A DNA stretch of 64,000 bases from contig NZ_CP060039.1 in the NCBI RefSeq assembly GCF_014211915.1, positions 2,914,001-2,978,000 on the forward strand. Direction: 5' to 3'. The notes under the pieces are model-generated. The model ran no database searches, had not been told where the DNA came from, and saw only the letters and a program-made list of their open reading frames with translations. The position numbers were made by a program, and so were the translations under genes. Positions 25,348 through 34,530 of this stretch are shown piece after piece. Origin of the DNA: Burkholderia cenocepacia (GTDB taxonomy: Bacteria > Pseudomonadota > Gammaproteobacteria > Burkholderiales > Burkholderiaceae). The first letter of the stretch is position 1. Each line of letters opens with the position of its first letter.

Positions 25348-26859
25348 TCAGGGTTCCAGATGGAGTTCCTGGATCTTGCGCGTGATCGTGTTGCGGCCGA
25401 TGCCGAGCCGCTCCGCGGCCTCGACCTTGCGACCGCGCGTGAAGTCGAGCGCCTCGCGGATCACGGCGGCTTCGAAGCGGCGTGCGAGTTCGTCCATCAC
25501 GTCGGCCGAGTTCTCGCGCAACAGCCGCGCGACTTCGGTGCGCAGCCCGTGCTCCCACAACGGGTAGCCGGCCGGCGCGCTGCCGTTCGCCGCGCTCGCG
25601 ACGGGCGCGGCCGTCGGCGCTGCACCGATCGCGGCAGGCGCCGCTGCGTGACCGCCGCTGCCGTGCGCGTCCGCGCCGTCGCCCGTCGCGACGACCGGCG
25701 CACCGGCCGGCACGAGGTCGGGCGGCAGATCCTTGATCTCGACCGTCTGCGCGGGCGCCATCACGGTCAGCCAGTTCGCGAGATTCTCGAGCTGCCGCAC
25801 GTTGCCGGGAAACGGCAGCGACGTCAGGTACGCGAGCGCGTCGTCGGACACGCGCTTCGGCTCGACGCCGAGATCGCGCGCGCTCTTCTGCAGGAAGTGA
25901 CGCGTGAGCAGCGCGATGTCCTCGCTGCGTTCGCGCAGCGGCGGCAGACGCAGCCGGATCACGTTGAGCCGGTGATAAAGATCCTCGCGGAACAGCCCCT
26001 GCCGCACGCGCGACTCGAGATTCTGGTGCGTCGCGGCGATCACGCGCACGTTCGCGCGCAGCGGGTTGTGGCCGCCCACGCGGTAGAACTGCCCGTCCGA
26101 CAGCACGCGCAACAGGCGCGTCTGCAGATCGAACGGCATGTCGCCGATTTCGTCGAGGAACAGCGTGCCGTTCTCGGCCTGCTCGAAGCGGCCCTGCCGC
26201 GTCGTCTGCGCGCCGGTGAACGCGCCGCGCTCGTGGCCGAACAGTTCGGATTCCAGCAGATCCTTCGGAATCGCCGCCGTGTTCAGCGCGATGAACGGTC
26301 CGTTCGCACGCGGGCTGTGACGGTGCAGCGCCCGCGCGACGAGCTCCTTGCCGGTGCCCGACTCGCCGGTGATCAGCACGGTCGCGGCCGAATGCGACAA
26401 GCGGCCGATCGCGCGGAACATGTCCTGCATCGCCGGCGCCTGGCCGAGCATCTCGGGCGCCTCGGCCACGCGCTCGTCCTGCGGCGCGCCGCCGCGCAGG
26501 CTTTCTTCCACCGCGCGGCGGATCAGCTCGACCGCCTTGTCGACGTCGAACGGCTTCGCGAGGTATTCGAACGCGCCGCCCTGGAACGCCGCGACGGCGC
26601 TGTCGAGATCGGAGAACGCCGTCATGATGATGACGGGCAGGCCCGGCAGCCGCTCGTGCATCGCCTGCAGCAACTCGAGGCCCGAGCCGCCCGGCATCCG
26701 GATGTCGGACACGAGCACCTGCGGCGTCTCGTGGTCGAGCGCGGCCAGCGCATCGCGCACGTTCGCGAAGCTCTTCGTCGCGAAGCTGTCCCGGGCGAGT
26801 GCCTTTTCAAGCACCCAGCGGATCGATTGGTCGTCGTCTACTATCCAGATCGGCTTCAT
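25348..26859 (-). CDS. ntrC: nitrogen regulator NtrC (NRI), sigma-54 activator
   Basis: 503-residue enhancer-binding protein. The receiver domain has D52 in [12 protein letters not shown] and Lys in YLAKPFDVD. The AAA+ domain has Walker A GESGTGKE (165-172), the sigma-54-contacting GAFTGA (212-217) and [15 protein letters not shown] 70-residue Ala/Pro/Gly-rich linker precedes the Fis-type helix-turn-helix ([20 protein letters not shown], near 478-497). It activates glnA and other nitrogen genes when phosphorylated by NtrB under nitrogen limitation. It is the third gene of glnA-ntrB-ntrC, 37 bases after ntrB, and NtrC-like sites are found upstream of glnA. Confidence 0.96.
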   Translation of the reverse strand: MKPIWIVDDDQSIRWVLEKALARDSFATKSFANVRDALAALDHETPQVLVSDIRMPGGSGLELLQAMHERLPGLPVIIMTAFSDLDSAVAAFQGGAFEYLAKPFDVDKAVELIRRAVEESLRGGAPQDERVAEAPEMLGQAPAMQDMFRAIGRLSHSAATVLITGESGTGKELVARALHRHSPRANGPFIALNTAAIPKDLLESELFGHERGAFTGAQTTRQGRFEQAENGTLFLDEIGDMPFDLQTRLLRVLSDGQFYRVGGHNPLRANVRVIAATHQNLESRVRQGLFREDLYHRLNVIRLRLPPLRERSEDIALLTRHFLQKSARDLGVEPKRVSDDALAYLTSLPFPGNVRQLENLANWLTVMAPAQTVEIKDLPPDLVPAGAPVVATGDGADAHGSGGHAAAPAAIGAAPTAAPVASAANGSAPAGYPLWEHGLRTEVARLLRENSADVMDELARRFEAAVIREALDFTRGRKVEAAERLGIGRNTITRKIQELHLEP

Positions 26860-26896
26860 AGGTCGGTCAGGTATGGGTGAATCGCAATGCTGCCGC

Positions 26897-28039
26897 TCAA
26901 TGGTCGAGCGGCAGCAGAATCTGAAATTCGGTACGTCCGGGCCGGCTTTCGACCTCGATCATCCCGTCGTGCTGCTGCACGAACGTCTGCGCGAGCGTGA
27001 GGCCGAGGCCGCTGCCGTCGTCGCGTCCGGACACGAGCGGATAGAAGATCCGGTCGCGGATCTCTTCCGGAATGCCGGGCCCGTTGTCGACCACGTGCAA
27101 GTCCAGTGCCAGCTTGTACAGGCGCTTCGCGATCGTGATCTTGCGCGCGATGCGCGTGCGCAGCTCGATCTTCGCGTCGCCCTGCGCGATCCGCTCGCGC
27201 AGCGCCTGCGCGGCGTTGCGAACGATGTTGAGCAGCGCCTGGATCAACTGCTCCTTGTCGCCGCGCAGGTCGGGCACGCTCACGTCGTAATCGCGCTCGA
27301 TCGTGAGCCCGCGCGGAAATTCCGCGAGCATCACCGCGCGCACGCGTTCGCACACTTCATGAATGTTCACGTCGCCGACGATGTGCGGATGCCGGTGCGG
27401 CTCCAACAGCCGGTCGACGAGCGTCTGCAGGCGATCGGATTCCTTGATGATCACCTGCGTGTATTCGCGCAACTCGCCGCGCTCGCGCTCGCCCAGTTCG
27501 AATTCGAGCAGCTGGGCTGCGCCGCGAATGCCGCCGAGCGGGTTCTTGATCTCGTGCGCGAGGTTGCGGATCAGTTGCTTGTTGACCGCGGTCAGGTCGT
27601 GGATGCGCTCTTCCCGATCGGTGCGCGACTGCCGTTCGTTCTCGAACAGCTCGACGAGCACGAAATCGGGCGCGCTCTCGAGGAAGCCGACGATCGCATG
27701 CACGTGCAGCGGTTCGCGGCCGGGCCGGTCGAGCACGGTATCGAGGTGCGTCGCGTGAAAGCGTTCCTGGCCGATCGCGGTGATCGTCGACGCAAGCTCG
27801 TTCGCGTTCGGGAAAATCTCGCCCCACGGCCGCTGCGCGAGCTGCCGCCGCGAGATGTCGAGCATCGCCTCCGCGGACGGGTTCGCGAACGCGACCCGCA
27901 GCGTCTTGCGGTCGAGCACGATCACGACCGTCGGCAGCGCTTCGAGCCCCGCCAGCAGACCCGAGCGCGCGAGCCGCTCGTCGTCCGTCAGTCGTTCGGG
28001 TTGCCCCGTTTTCGCCTTGATCAGATTCTTCAGAACCAT
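26897..28039 (-). CDS. ntrB: nitrogen sensor histidine kinase NtrB (NRII)
   Basis: 380-residue soluble kinase/phosphatase that phosphorylates NtrC and is switched by the PII protein. A PAS domain (about 30-140, starting LEALPTVVIVLDRKTLRVAF) precedes the dimerisation helix with H162 in NLAHEIKNPLGGIRGAAQLL. An ATP-binding domain follows, with IVRNAAQAL, DNGPGIP and GSGLGLTLAQTFVQQH. No membrane segment is present, as expected for NtrB. It lies downstream of glnA behind a terminator and directly upstream of ntrC, so some transcription probably comes by read-through from glnA and some from its own weak promoter. Confidence 0.96.
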   Translation of the reverse strand: MVLKNLIKAKTGQPERLTDDERLARSGLLAGLEALPTVVIVLDRKTLRVAFANPSAEAMLDISRRQLAQRPWGEIFPNANELASTITAIGQERFHATHLDTVLDRPGREPLHVHAIVGFLESAPDFVLVELFENERQSRTDREERIHDLTAVNKQLIRNLAHEIKNPLGGIRGAAQLLEFELGERERGELREYTQVIIKESDRLQTLVDRLLEPHRHPHIVGDVNIHEVCERVRAVMLAEFPRGLTIERDYDVSVPDLRGDKEQLIQALLNIVRNAAQALRERIAQGDAKIELRTRIARKITIAKRLYKLALDLHVVDNGPGIPEEIRDRIFYPLVSGRDDGSGLGLTLAQTFVQQHDGMIEVESRPGRTEFQILLPLDH

Positions 28040-28089
28040 CTGCGTGCTTGTCGCGCCTCACCGGGCCAGAAAATGAAAATCGTCGGAAC

Positions 28090-28121
28090 AAAAAAGGGAC
28101 GGCCGGACGCCGTCCCCTTTC
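28090..28121 (-). terminator. glnA terminator before ntrB
   Basis: Eight-bp stem GGGACGGC/GCCGTCCC (28096-28103 with 28109-28116), followed on the minus strand by a T-run (28090-28095). Partial termination here would keep NtrBC levels below GlnA, the arrangement known from enteric glnALG. Confidence 0.85.
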
Positions 28122-28200
28122 AGACTCCGCCGTTCCCGCCGCCAGCCGCGCGACGGGAACGAACCGGCATGACGGCGCTGAATCGAAGCGCCATCGCCGA

Positions 28201-29616
28201 TTAGAGCGAGTAGTACATCTCGAACTCGATCGGGTGCGTCGTCATGCGGAACTTCGCCAGCTCCTGCTCCTTCAGCGCGAGGTACGCGTCGAGCATGCTG
28301 TCCGTGAACACGCCGCCACGGGTCAGGAACTCGCGATCCTTGTCGAGCGCTTCCAGTGCCTGGTCGAGGCCTGCGCAGACGGTCGGGATCTTTGCATCCT
28401 CTTCCGGCGGCAGGTCGTACAGGTTCTTGTCGGCTGCTTCGCCCGGATGGATCTTGTTCTGGATCCCGTCGAGGCCGGCCATCATCAGCGCCGAGAACAA
28501 CAGGTACGGGTTCGCCATCGGGTCCGGGAAGCGCGTTTCGATACGGCGGCCCTTCGGGTTCGACACGTGCGGAATGCGGATCGATGCCGAACGGTTGCGT
28601 GCCGAGTAGGCGAGCTTGACCGGTGCTTCGAAGTGCGGGACCAGACGCTTGTACGAGTTCGTCGTCGGGTTCGTGATCGCGTTCAGCGCACGGGCGTGCT
28701 TGATGATGCCGCCGATGTAGAACAGCGCCAGTTCCGACAGGCCGGCGTAGCCGTTGCCCGCGAACAGGTTCTGGCCGTCCTTCCAGATCGACTGGTGAAC
28801 GTGCATGCCCGAACCGTTGTCGCCGACGACCGGCTTCGGCATGAACGTCGCCGTCTTGCCGTACGAGTGCGCGACGTTATGGATGATGTACTTCGACCAT
28901 TGCGTCCAGTCGGCGCGCTGAACCAGCGTCGAGAACTTCGTGCCGATTTCGTTCTGGCCCTGGCCCGCCACTTCGTGGTGGTGCACTTCGACCGGGATGC
29001 CGAGCTGCTCGAGCAGCAGGCACATTTCCGAACGCATGTCCTGGAACGTGTCGACCGGCGCGACCGGGAAGTAGCCGCCCTTCGTGCCCGGACGGTGGCC
29101 GGTGTTGCCGCCTTCGAATTCCTTGCCGGCCGACCACGGTGCTTCTTCCGAGTTGATCTTCACGAAGCAGCCCGACATGTCCGTGTTCCACTGGACCGAG
29201 TCGAAAATGAAGAATTCCGGTTCCGGACCGAAGTACGCCGTGTCGCCGATACCCGTGCTCTTCAGGTAGGCTTCCGCGCGCTTCGCGAGCGAACGCGGGT
29301 CGCGCTCGTAGCCCTTGCCGTCGGCCGGCTCGACCACGTCGCAGGTCAGCACGAGGGTCGACTCTTCGTAGAACGGGTCGACGAAGGCAGCGGTCGGGTC
29401 CGGCATGAGCAGCATGTCCGACGCCTCGATGCCCTTCCAGCCCGCGATCGACGAACCGTCGAATGCATGGCCGCTTTCGAACTTGTCTTCGTCAAACGCC
29501 GAAACCGGCACCGACACGTGCTGTTCCTTGCCGCGCGTATCCGTGAAGCGGAAATCGACAAACTTGACGTCCTCGTCCTTCACGAGCTGCATGACGTCGG
29601 CGACGGTTTTACTCAT
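28201..29616 (-). CDS. glnA: glutamine synthetase type I
   Basis: Central ammonium-assimilating enzyme: glutamate + NH3 + ATP to glutamine. 471 residues, GSI-beta length. Visible are the N-terminal [20 protein letters not shown], the [10 protein letters not shown] loop, metal-site region [42 protein letters not shown] and the adenylylation Tyr (Y400) in NLYDLPPEE. Start ATG 29616 has AGAAGAGG in front. The upstream region carries a sigma-54 promoter and NtrC-like sites, so expression should rise when nitrogen is limiting; activity would be controlled by GlnE adenylylation at Y400. First gene of glnA-ntrB-ntrC. Confidence 0.98.
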   Translation of the reverse strand: MSKTVADVMQLVKDEDVKFVDFRFTDTRGKEQHVSVPVSAFDEDKFESGHAFDGSSIAGWKGIEASDMLLMPDPTAAFVDPFYEESTLVLTCDVVEPADGKGYERDPRSLAKRAEAYLKSTGIGDTAYFGPEPEFFIFDSVQWNTDMSGCFVKINSEEAPWSAGKEFEGGNTGHRPGTKGGYFPVAPVDTFQDMRSEMCLLLEQLGIPVEVHHHEVAGQGQNEIGTKFSTLVQRADWTQWSKYIIHNVAHSYGKTATFMPKPVVGDNGSGMHVHQSIWKDGQNLFAGNGYAGLSELALFYIGGIIKHARALNAITNPTTNSYKRLVPHFEAPVKLAYSARNRSASIRIPHVSNPKGRRIETRFPDPMANPYLLFSALMMAGLDGIQNKIHPGEAADKNLYDLPPEEDAKIPTVCAGLDQALEALDKDREFLTRGGVFTDSMLDAYLALKEQELAKFRMTTHPIEFEMYYSL

Positions 29617-29729
29617 AACCTCTTCTCCTGATTGAACAATTCCGGCGGACTGGGAAACCGCCTCGTTTATCGAGCTGATCGGGGTCTTGCTTTGGCGCAG
29701 CGCGCCCCGATTCGACCGAATTCTATATA

Positions 29730-29744
29730 GCAGCTTCCGTGCCA
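29730..29744 (-). promoter_or_regulatory. sigma-54 (-24/-12) promoter of glnA
   Basis: The minus strand reads TGGCACGGAAGCTGC, matching the TGGCAC-N5-TTGC consensus except C for T, with exact GG-N10-GC spacing. The transcription start would be near 29718, giving a leader of about 100 bases. It lies about 100 bases downstream of the best NtrC-like site. Confidence 0.85.
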
Positions 29745-29842
29745 CCTTCATGCAGGATCGGCGCGAATCGCGTCAGGGCTCGCCACGACAGGGCTGCGCT
29801 GCGCGATTCCGGGGCTTTACCCGCCGTCGGCCCCGCCCCGAA

Positions 29843-29859
29843 AGCACCGACGTGGTGCA
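29843..29859. promoter_or_regulatory. NtrC enhancer site 1 upstream of glnA
   Basis: AGCACCGACGTGGTGCA matches the NtrC palindrome TGCACC-N5-GGTGCA at 11 of 12 defined positions. Its distance to the -24 element, about 100 bases, is typical of a sigma-54 enhancer. Confidence 0.8.
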
Positions 29860-29894
29860 ACCATCGAGCCCCGTCGCTTCGAGCGAGTTATTTT

Positions 29895-29929
29895 GGTGCA
29901 TTCACGCCATTCTGCACTCTTTTGGTGAG
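29895..29929. promoter_or_regulatory. weaker NtrC-like half-sites upstream of glnA
   Basis: A perfect half-site GGTGCA ends at 29900, and TGCACTCTTTTGGTGAG (29913-29929) matches the NtrC palindrome at 9 of 12 positions. Together with site 1 they could allow cooperative NtrC oligomerisation. The region also lies upstream of the divergent rhodanese gene. Confidence 0.5.
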
Positions 29930-30023
29930 CGCGTGTACGGCCCATGCACCGTGTCGCAGGCGGACGTCCATGCCGCGACGTCGCGCTAGAATGATCGTTT
30001 GACCGATACGGAGACTCCCTGCC

Positions 30024-30488
30024 ATGAGTACGCTGGACCAGCTTTACGCGAAGGCCGACGAACGCCGCGCACAAGGCGCGCTCAACTATGCCGGCGCGCT
30101 GCTGCCCGTTGAAGCATTCGAACTGCTGCAGCTCGACCCGTCGGCGCGCCTCGTCGACGTGCGCACCCGCGCCGAGCTCGACTGGATCGGCCGCCCGCTC
30201 GTCGGCGACGGCCAGTACCTGCACCTCGAATGGACGCGTTACCCGGGCGGCGTGCCGAACGCCGAATTCGTCAACGAACTGAAGGCGGCCCTCCCGGCCG
30301 ATACGCCCATGCTGTTCCTGTGCCGCAGCGCCGCGCGCTCGAAGCTCGCCGCGGTCGCGTCCGCGCAGGCCGGCTTCACGAAGGCGTTCGACCTGCTCGA
30401 AGGCTTCGAAGGCGCGAAGGACGCCGAAGGCCACCGCAAGACGGTCGACGGCTGGTGCTTCCGCAAACTGCCGTGGATCGGCGCCTGA
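30024..30488 (+). CDS. single-domain rhodanese-like protein
   Basis: 154-residue cytoplasmic rhodanese homologue (sulfurtransferase fold). The domain runs through RLVDVRTRAELDWIG to the active-site loop CRSAARS, with the persulfide-carrying cysteine at C100. It has no signal peptide or second domain. The likely role is sulfur transfer or thiol chemistry; the acceptor is unknown. A TAGAAT box at 29987-29992 may be its -10 element. It diverges from glnA, so the NtrC-like sites between them might affect it, but nothing in the protein suggests nitrogen control. A terminator follows. Confidence 0.88.
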   Translation: MSTLDQLYAKADERRAQGALNYAGALLPVEAFELLQLDPSARLVDVRTRAELDWIGRPLVGDGQYLHLEWTRYPGGVPNAEFVNELKAALPADTPMLFLCRSAARSKLAAVASAQAGFTKAFDLLEGFEGAKDAEGHRKTVDGWCFRKLPWIGA

Positions 30489-30551
30489 GCGCGCGCCGCT
30501 CACGCCGGCTGCGACGACCTCATCGTCGAGCCGGGCGATGACATGCCGATG

Positions 30552-30581
30552 ACGGGCCGCGTTGCGCGGCCCGTTGCTTTT
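30552..30581 (+). terminator. terminator between rhodanese and cinA-like genes
   Basis: Nine-bp perfect stem ACGGGCCGC/GCGGCCCGT with a five-base loop, followed by TGCTTTT. Confidence 0.75.
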
Positions 30582-30604
30582 GACAAGGCGGCGTGGCAGG
30601 CCGC

Positions 30605-31420
30605 TCAGGCGCGCGGCGTATCGGGCTCGACGACGTCGCCGCCGAGCAGGTGCACGCCTTCGCGCAGCTTCACGAACGCGGCCGCGACCGCTTCCGGCTC
30701 GCCCTTCACGCCGAGATCGATGTGACGGCGCGCATAGATGCCCCCGCGCTCCGCGTCGCCGACGCTCGGCAGGCTGAACACGCGCACACCGGGGAAATCG
30801 CGCTCGATCTTCTCCATCAACGGCGTGAGCGTCGATTCCGGCAGCTCGAACACGTACAGCGAGCGCTCGGCATGCGGCGTCGCGTGATGCAGGTGCGCGT
30901 ACTTCGTATCGAGCACCCATTCGATCATCGGCCACGCCATCACCGGGAAGCCCGGCACGAAATGCAGATCGCCGACCGAGAAGCCGGGAATCCGGTTGTA
31001 GCCGTTCGGGATGATCGTCGCGCCCGCCGGGAACACGCCCATGTTGAAGCGATGCTGGTTCTCCGGGGAATCGAAATCGACCGGCGCGGCCGGATCGGTA
31101 TGCGTTTCGCGAATGCGCTCCGAAATCAACGCCTTCGCCTCCGGATGCAGCTCGAGCGGCACGCCGAGCGCGGCGGCCGCGCACTGGCGCGTATGGTCGT
31201 CCGGCGTCGCGCCGATCCCGCCCGTCGAGAACACGATGTCGCCCGACGCGATCGCGCGTGCGAGCGTCGCGGTGATACGCGCCGGATCGTCGCCGACGTA
31301 TTCGGCCCAGTCGAGCGCGAGGCCGCGCGCGCCGAGCAGCTCGATGATCTTCGCCAGATGCTTGTCCTGCCGACGGCCCGAAAGGATTTCGTCGCCGATG
31401 ATGATGATGCCGATGCTCAT
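30605..31420 (-). CDS. competence/damage-inducible protein A-like (MoaB/Mog fold)
   Basis: 271 residues, covering only the N-terminal COG1058 domain of CinA; the C-terminal PncC deamidase domain is absent. The molybdopterin-binding-type fold is recognisable from MSIGIIIIGDEILSGRRQDKH and the signature FSTGGIGATPDDHTRQ. In full-length CinA this domain hydrolyses ADP-ribose-type compounds; whether the stand-alone version does so is not known from sequence. Start ATG 31420 overlaps the stop of the EI24 gene by ATGA, so the two are translationally coupled. A longer upstream frame exists but reads through the EI24 gene out of frame. Confidence 0.88.
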   Translation of the reverse strand: MSIGIIIIGDEILSGRRQDKHLAKIIELLGARGLALDWAEYVGDDPARITATLARAIASGDIVFSTGGIGATPDDHTRQCAAAALGVPLELHPEAKALISERIRETHTDPAAPVDFDSPENQHRFNMGVFPAGATIIPNGYNRIPGFSVGDLHFVPGFPVMAWPMIEWVLDTKYAHLHHATPHAERSLYVFELPESTLTPLMEKIERDFPGVRVFSLPSVGDAERGGIYARRHIDLGVKGEPEAVAAAFVKLREGVHLLGGDVVEPDTPRA

Positions 31421-32244
31421 GCCTGCCCCATGTCGATTGCGGTGGCGCGCGCACTCGCGCGCAGGTCCTCCAGCGCGCGCAGGCAGTAGTGCCCGAACCA
31501 CAGCGCCGAGAAGACGAGGATGAAAGCGTAAACCCAGATCATGGCGGCCGCGACGAACGGAAACAGCACCATCATCCAGACCGACGAGACCCACACGAAG
31601 GTCGGCACGGTGCCGAGCAGCCCGGTCGCGACGCCGATGCCGATCAGCGGCCAGCGGTGCCGGCGCACCAGCGCGCGGCGCTCGTCGCGGCTCGCGTGCA
31701 GCGCGAGCGCGTCGTAGGTCATCACGCGGTACGTGAGCCAGCCCCAGATCACCGGCGGCAGCAGCGCGAAGAACGGCGGAATCAGCCACAGCGGGATCGT
31801 GACGACGAGCAGCACGACGCCGACGATCGCCGCGCCGAGCGAATTGACCACGCTGCCGAAGAAGGTGCCGCCCCGCTTCGCTTCGAGTGCCGCGAACTGG
31901 CGATTCGACAGGTGCTTGATCACGACCGGCATCGAGATCGTCGCGATCAGCAGCAGCACGGTCAGCACGATCAGCGGGATCGCGAGCGACACGACCACGA
32001 ACGGCGCGACGACCGCATGCAGTTGCGACATGCCGATCGCGTCGAATGCGCGGTACAGCATGGCCGTCAGCACGAAGCCGTCGAGCGCGCCGCGCGCGAG
32101 GTCCAGCAGCGTCTGCCACGAGAACCACAGCACGGCGCCCCACAGCAGCGCCGACACGACGAACGGCATCAGGGTGAGCCACAGCATGCGCGGGTGCAGC
32201 GCGCTGGCGAGCGCCCGGACGAAGGAACGCAGCAAGTCGTTCAT
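31417..32244 (-). CDS. EI24-domain membrane protein (CysZ-like family)
   Basis: 275-residue polytopic inner-membrane protein of the EI24 family, to which sulfate transporter CysZ belongs. Hydrophobic stretches visible include LWLTLMPFVVSALLWGAVLW (about 20-42), VVVSLAIPLIVLTVLLLIAT (about 83-105), AIVGVVLLVVTIPLWLIPPF (about 138-160), GIGVATGLLGTVPTFVWVSS (about 201-222) and MIWVYAFILVFSALWFGHY (about 235-255). No catalytic motif is evident, so the transported substrate is unknown. It is the first gene of a two-gene unit with the cinA-like gene (4-base overlap). Confidence 0.85.
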   Translation of the reverse strand: MNDLLRSFVRALASALHPRMLWLTLMPFVVSALLWGAVLWFSWQTLLDLARGALDGFVLTAMLYRAFDAIGMSQLHAVVAPFVVVSLAIPLIVLTVLLLIATISMPVVIKHLSNRQFAALEAKRGGTFFGSVVNSLGAAIVGVVLLVVTIPLWLIPPFFALLPPVIWGWLTYRVMTYDALALHASRDERRALVRRHRWPLIGIGVATGLLGTVPTFVWVSSVWMMVLFPFVAAAMIWVYAFILVFSALWFGHYCLRALEDLRASARATAIDMGQA

Positions 32245-32293
32245 GCGAGCCTATGGAATCTGGATTGACGGAGAAAAACGGGGAAAGGATAAA

Positions 32294-32335
32294 CCACGCG
32301 GCCCGCATGCGCCAAAGCGCATGCGGGCCGCGTGG
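32294..32335. repeat. perfect 19-bp inverted repeat with CAAA loop
   Basis: Arms at 32294-32312 and 32317-32335 are exact reverse complements around a four-base loop, giving a very stable hairpin. It lies between the sterol-desaturase-like gene (stop at 32370) and the EI24 gene (start at 32244). On the minus strand it is followed by TTTATCCTTT, a poor U-tract, so it may be a terminator or an mRNA-stabilising element. Confidence 0.85.
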
Positions 32336-32369
32336 AAGGGTCGTTCAACGGGAGAACGGCCGGAGGGGA

Positions 32370-33344
32370 TCAGGCCGACGCCGCGCCGCGCTTGGCGGGG
32401 AACAGGCGCCGGAAGATCCGCACGAACGCCAGGCCGTGCTGCGACCAGAAGCCGTCGCCATAGGACACGCCCTCGACCTGCTCGCGGATGCCGGTCGGCT
32501 CGACCGTGCGGCTCCACGACGCGGTGCCGAACATCATGTCCCACCACGGGAACAGCACGCCGAAGTTGCAGCCGTACTTGGTGCCTTCGTGGCCGTAGCC
32601 GACCGCATGGTGGCGGCGGTGGAAGATCGGGCTGACGAGCAGGCGCTCGCCGAGCCAGCCGAACGACAGCCGCGCATTCGTATGCTGGATGCTCTGCACG
32701 AAGTTCGTGACCGCGGTGAGCACGACGAACTGCGACGGCGTCACGCCGATCACGAGCGCGATCGCCGCGAAGAAGCACGACTGCAGCACGTCGTCGAGCA
32801 GGTGGTTGCGGTCGTCGCACCACAGCGACATCTGGCGCTGGCTGTGATGGACCGCGTGCAGCTCCCACCAGACGCCGAACTTGTGTTGCCAGCGGTGATA
32901 CCAGTAGCCGGCGAAATCGAGCACGACGAGGTAGATCGCGAACGCGACGATCGGCTGCGAGGTCACGCCCGGCCACAGATAGTCGAGGTTGACGTTCGCG
33001 ACACCGTGCAGGCGCAGCCACGCCTGGAAGTTGTCGAACACCGGCTGCAGCGCGAAGAAGAAGAACAGCGTGTAGATGCCGAGCTTCGAGATCGCCGTGT
33101 AGATCACGTCGACCCGCACCGCGCGGCGGTTCTTCCAGCGCTCGACCGGCAGCAGCGCCTCGAGCGGGCGCAGCAGCGCGAACATCAGCACCATCTGCAG
33201 CGCGCCGATGATCACCCAGTACAGCGCGTCGTAGGTGTCCTCGTCATAGTCCATCAGGTTGAACTTGAAGAGGAGCGGCTGCACGACGTCGACGTACAGC
33301 CAGGTCTGGATGTCCGACACGAACGCATCGATCAGGTGCAGCAT
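32370..33344 (-). CDS. sterol desaturase / fatty-acid hydroxylase family membrane enzyme
   Basis: 324-residue integral membrane di-iron oxygenase. The histidine boxes are clear: HRWQHK, HAVHHSQRQ and HRRHHAVG, spaced as in the family. About four hydrophobic segments lie before and between them (for example VIIGALQMVLMFALL, LGIYTLFFFFALQPVF and IVAFAIYLVVLDFAG). Bacterial members hydroxylate or desaturate lipid acyl chains or hopanoid-type lipids; the substrate cannot be assigned here. Start ATG 33344. It sits 16 bases after the stop of the beta-propeller gene, so the two are probably one transcript. Confidence 0.88.
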   Translation of the reverse strand: MLHLIDAFVSDIQTWLYVDVVQPLLFKFNLMDYDEDTYDALYWVIIGALQMVLMFALLRPLEALLPVERWKNRRAVRVDVIYTAISKLGIYTLFFFFALQPVFDNFQAWLRLHGVANVNLDYLWPGVTSQPIVAFAIYLVVLDFAGYWYHRWQHKFGVWWELHAVHHSQRQMSLWCDDRNHLLDDVLQSCFFAAIALVIGVTPSQFVVLTAVTNFVQSIQHTNARLSFGWLGERLLVSPIFHRRHHAVGYGHEGTKYGCNFGVLFPWWDMMFGTASWSRTVEPTGIREQVEGVSYGDGFWSQHGLAFVRIFRRLFPAKRGAASA

Positions 33345-33360
33345 CGTTCGCCTCCGCCCG

Positions 33361-34350
33361 TCACGCGCCGTTCGCCGCTCTCCACGGCGCGCGGTCGTAG
33401 AAGTAGATGCCGTGCGGCGAGCGGCCGACGGCGATCGTCTGCACCAGCTTGCGCGAGGCCAGGTCGATGATCCCGACCTTCTTCGCGAAACGGAACGTCA
33501 CCCACAGCGTCTTCTTGTCGGCGGACAGCTCCATGTCGTCGGGGCCCGGCAACAGGCCCGTGATGTCGCCGACGTTGGTGAGCGTGTTCTCGTCGATGAT
33601 GCTGATCGTGTTCGCGACGCGGTTCGTCACCGCGACGTGCGTGCCGTCGGCGAGCGAGCGGAAGTTGTGCGCGCCCTTGCCCGTGTAGATCTGCTTGACG
33701 ACCTTCTGGTTGCGCCAGTCGACGACCGCGACATAATCCGCGCCGGTCATCCCGACGAGCAGGAACTTGTCGTCCGGCGTGAGCCACAGGCCGGCCGGCA
33801 CCTTGCCGACCTTCATCTTCCATTTGACCGTCTGCGTGGGCAGGTCGATCGCCGCGATCTCGCCGGACACCTGCAGCGACACGAGCAGCGTCTTGCTGTC
33901 CTTCGTGAACGCGAGGTGGCTCGGCATCACCGCGAGCGGCACGCGCTTCACGAGCTTCAGGTCGCGGCCGTCGTAGCCGTAGATGTCGACGCGGTCGAGC
34001 CGCAGGCCGGCCGCCGCGAACCACTTGCGATCGGGCGAGAAACCGAGCTGGTAAGGATCGTCGATCCCTTCGACGGTGCGCTGCAGCGTGCCCGTCTTCG
34101 GATCGAGGAACATCAGGCTGTTCGAGACCGAATTTGCGACGATCAGCGACGCGTTGTCGGGCGTCGCCATCAAATGGTGCGGTTCCTTGCCGGTCGGCAT
34201 CGTGGAAACGACTTCGCGGGTCTGCTGGTCGATCAGGGAAAGCGTCGCTTCGGCCGAGTTGAGAACGATCACGTTATTCGCGTGGGCGGCGGGCGCCAGG
34301 ACGGCGGCGGCCAGCGCGAGCGTGCGGCCGAGGGAAAGGAAAGTGCGCAT
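33361..34350 (-). CDS. secreted YVTN-type beta-propeller protein
   Basis: 329 residues with a signal peptide (MRTFLSLGRTLALAAAVLAPAAHA, cleavage after about 24), hence periplasmic. The mature protein is a run of about seven repeats of the YVTN type, each with a pattern such as ATPDNASLIVANSVSNSL, LTPDDKFLLVGMTGADYV or LSADKKTLWVTFRFAKKV. No haem-binding CxxCH motif is present, so it is a plain propeller, not a cytochrome cd1. Such proteins often act as binding or scaffold modules. It is upstream of, and probably cotranscribed with, the sterol-desaturase-like gene, which may mean a shared envelope-lipid role (inference). Confidence 0.85.
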   Translation of the reverse strand: MRTFLSLGRTLALAAAVLAPAAHANNVIVLNSAEATLSLIDQQTREVVSTMPTGKEPHHLMATPDNASLIVANSVSNSLMFLDPKTGTLQRTVEGIDDPYQLGFSPDRKWFAAAGLRLDRVDIYGYDGRDLKLVKRVPLAVMPSHLAFTKDSKTLLVSLQVSGEIAAIDLPTQTVKWKMKVGKVPAGLWLTPDDKFLLVGMTGADYVAVVDWRNQKVVKQIYTGKGAHNFRSLADGTHVAVTNRVANTISIIDENTLTNVGDITGLLPGPDDMELSADKKTLWVTFRFAKKVGIIDLASRKLVQTIAVGRSPHGIYFYDRAPWRAANGA

Positions 34351-34490
34351 GAAGACTCACGTCGTGGAACAGCAGTCATTGTAGAACGTTCGGCGGGCCC
34401 CGCCGGTTGACCCAGGCCGGCATTGCGCCGCTTCGACGCACGCCCCGCCTGCCGGACGAGCCGCCGCGGCAGGCGCCGTGCGGCCGACCG

Positions 34491-34513
34491 GGGCCGGCCG
34501 CCGAGGCCGGCCC
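34491..34513. repeat. GC-only inverted repeat near the hrpA stop
   Basis: GGGCCGGCC/GGCCGGCCC arms around a five-base loop, 17 bases past the hrpA stop codon. There is no U-tract on the minus strand, so terminator function is doubtful. Confidence 0.4.
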
Positions 34514-34530
34514 GGCCCATCGAAGTTGCG

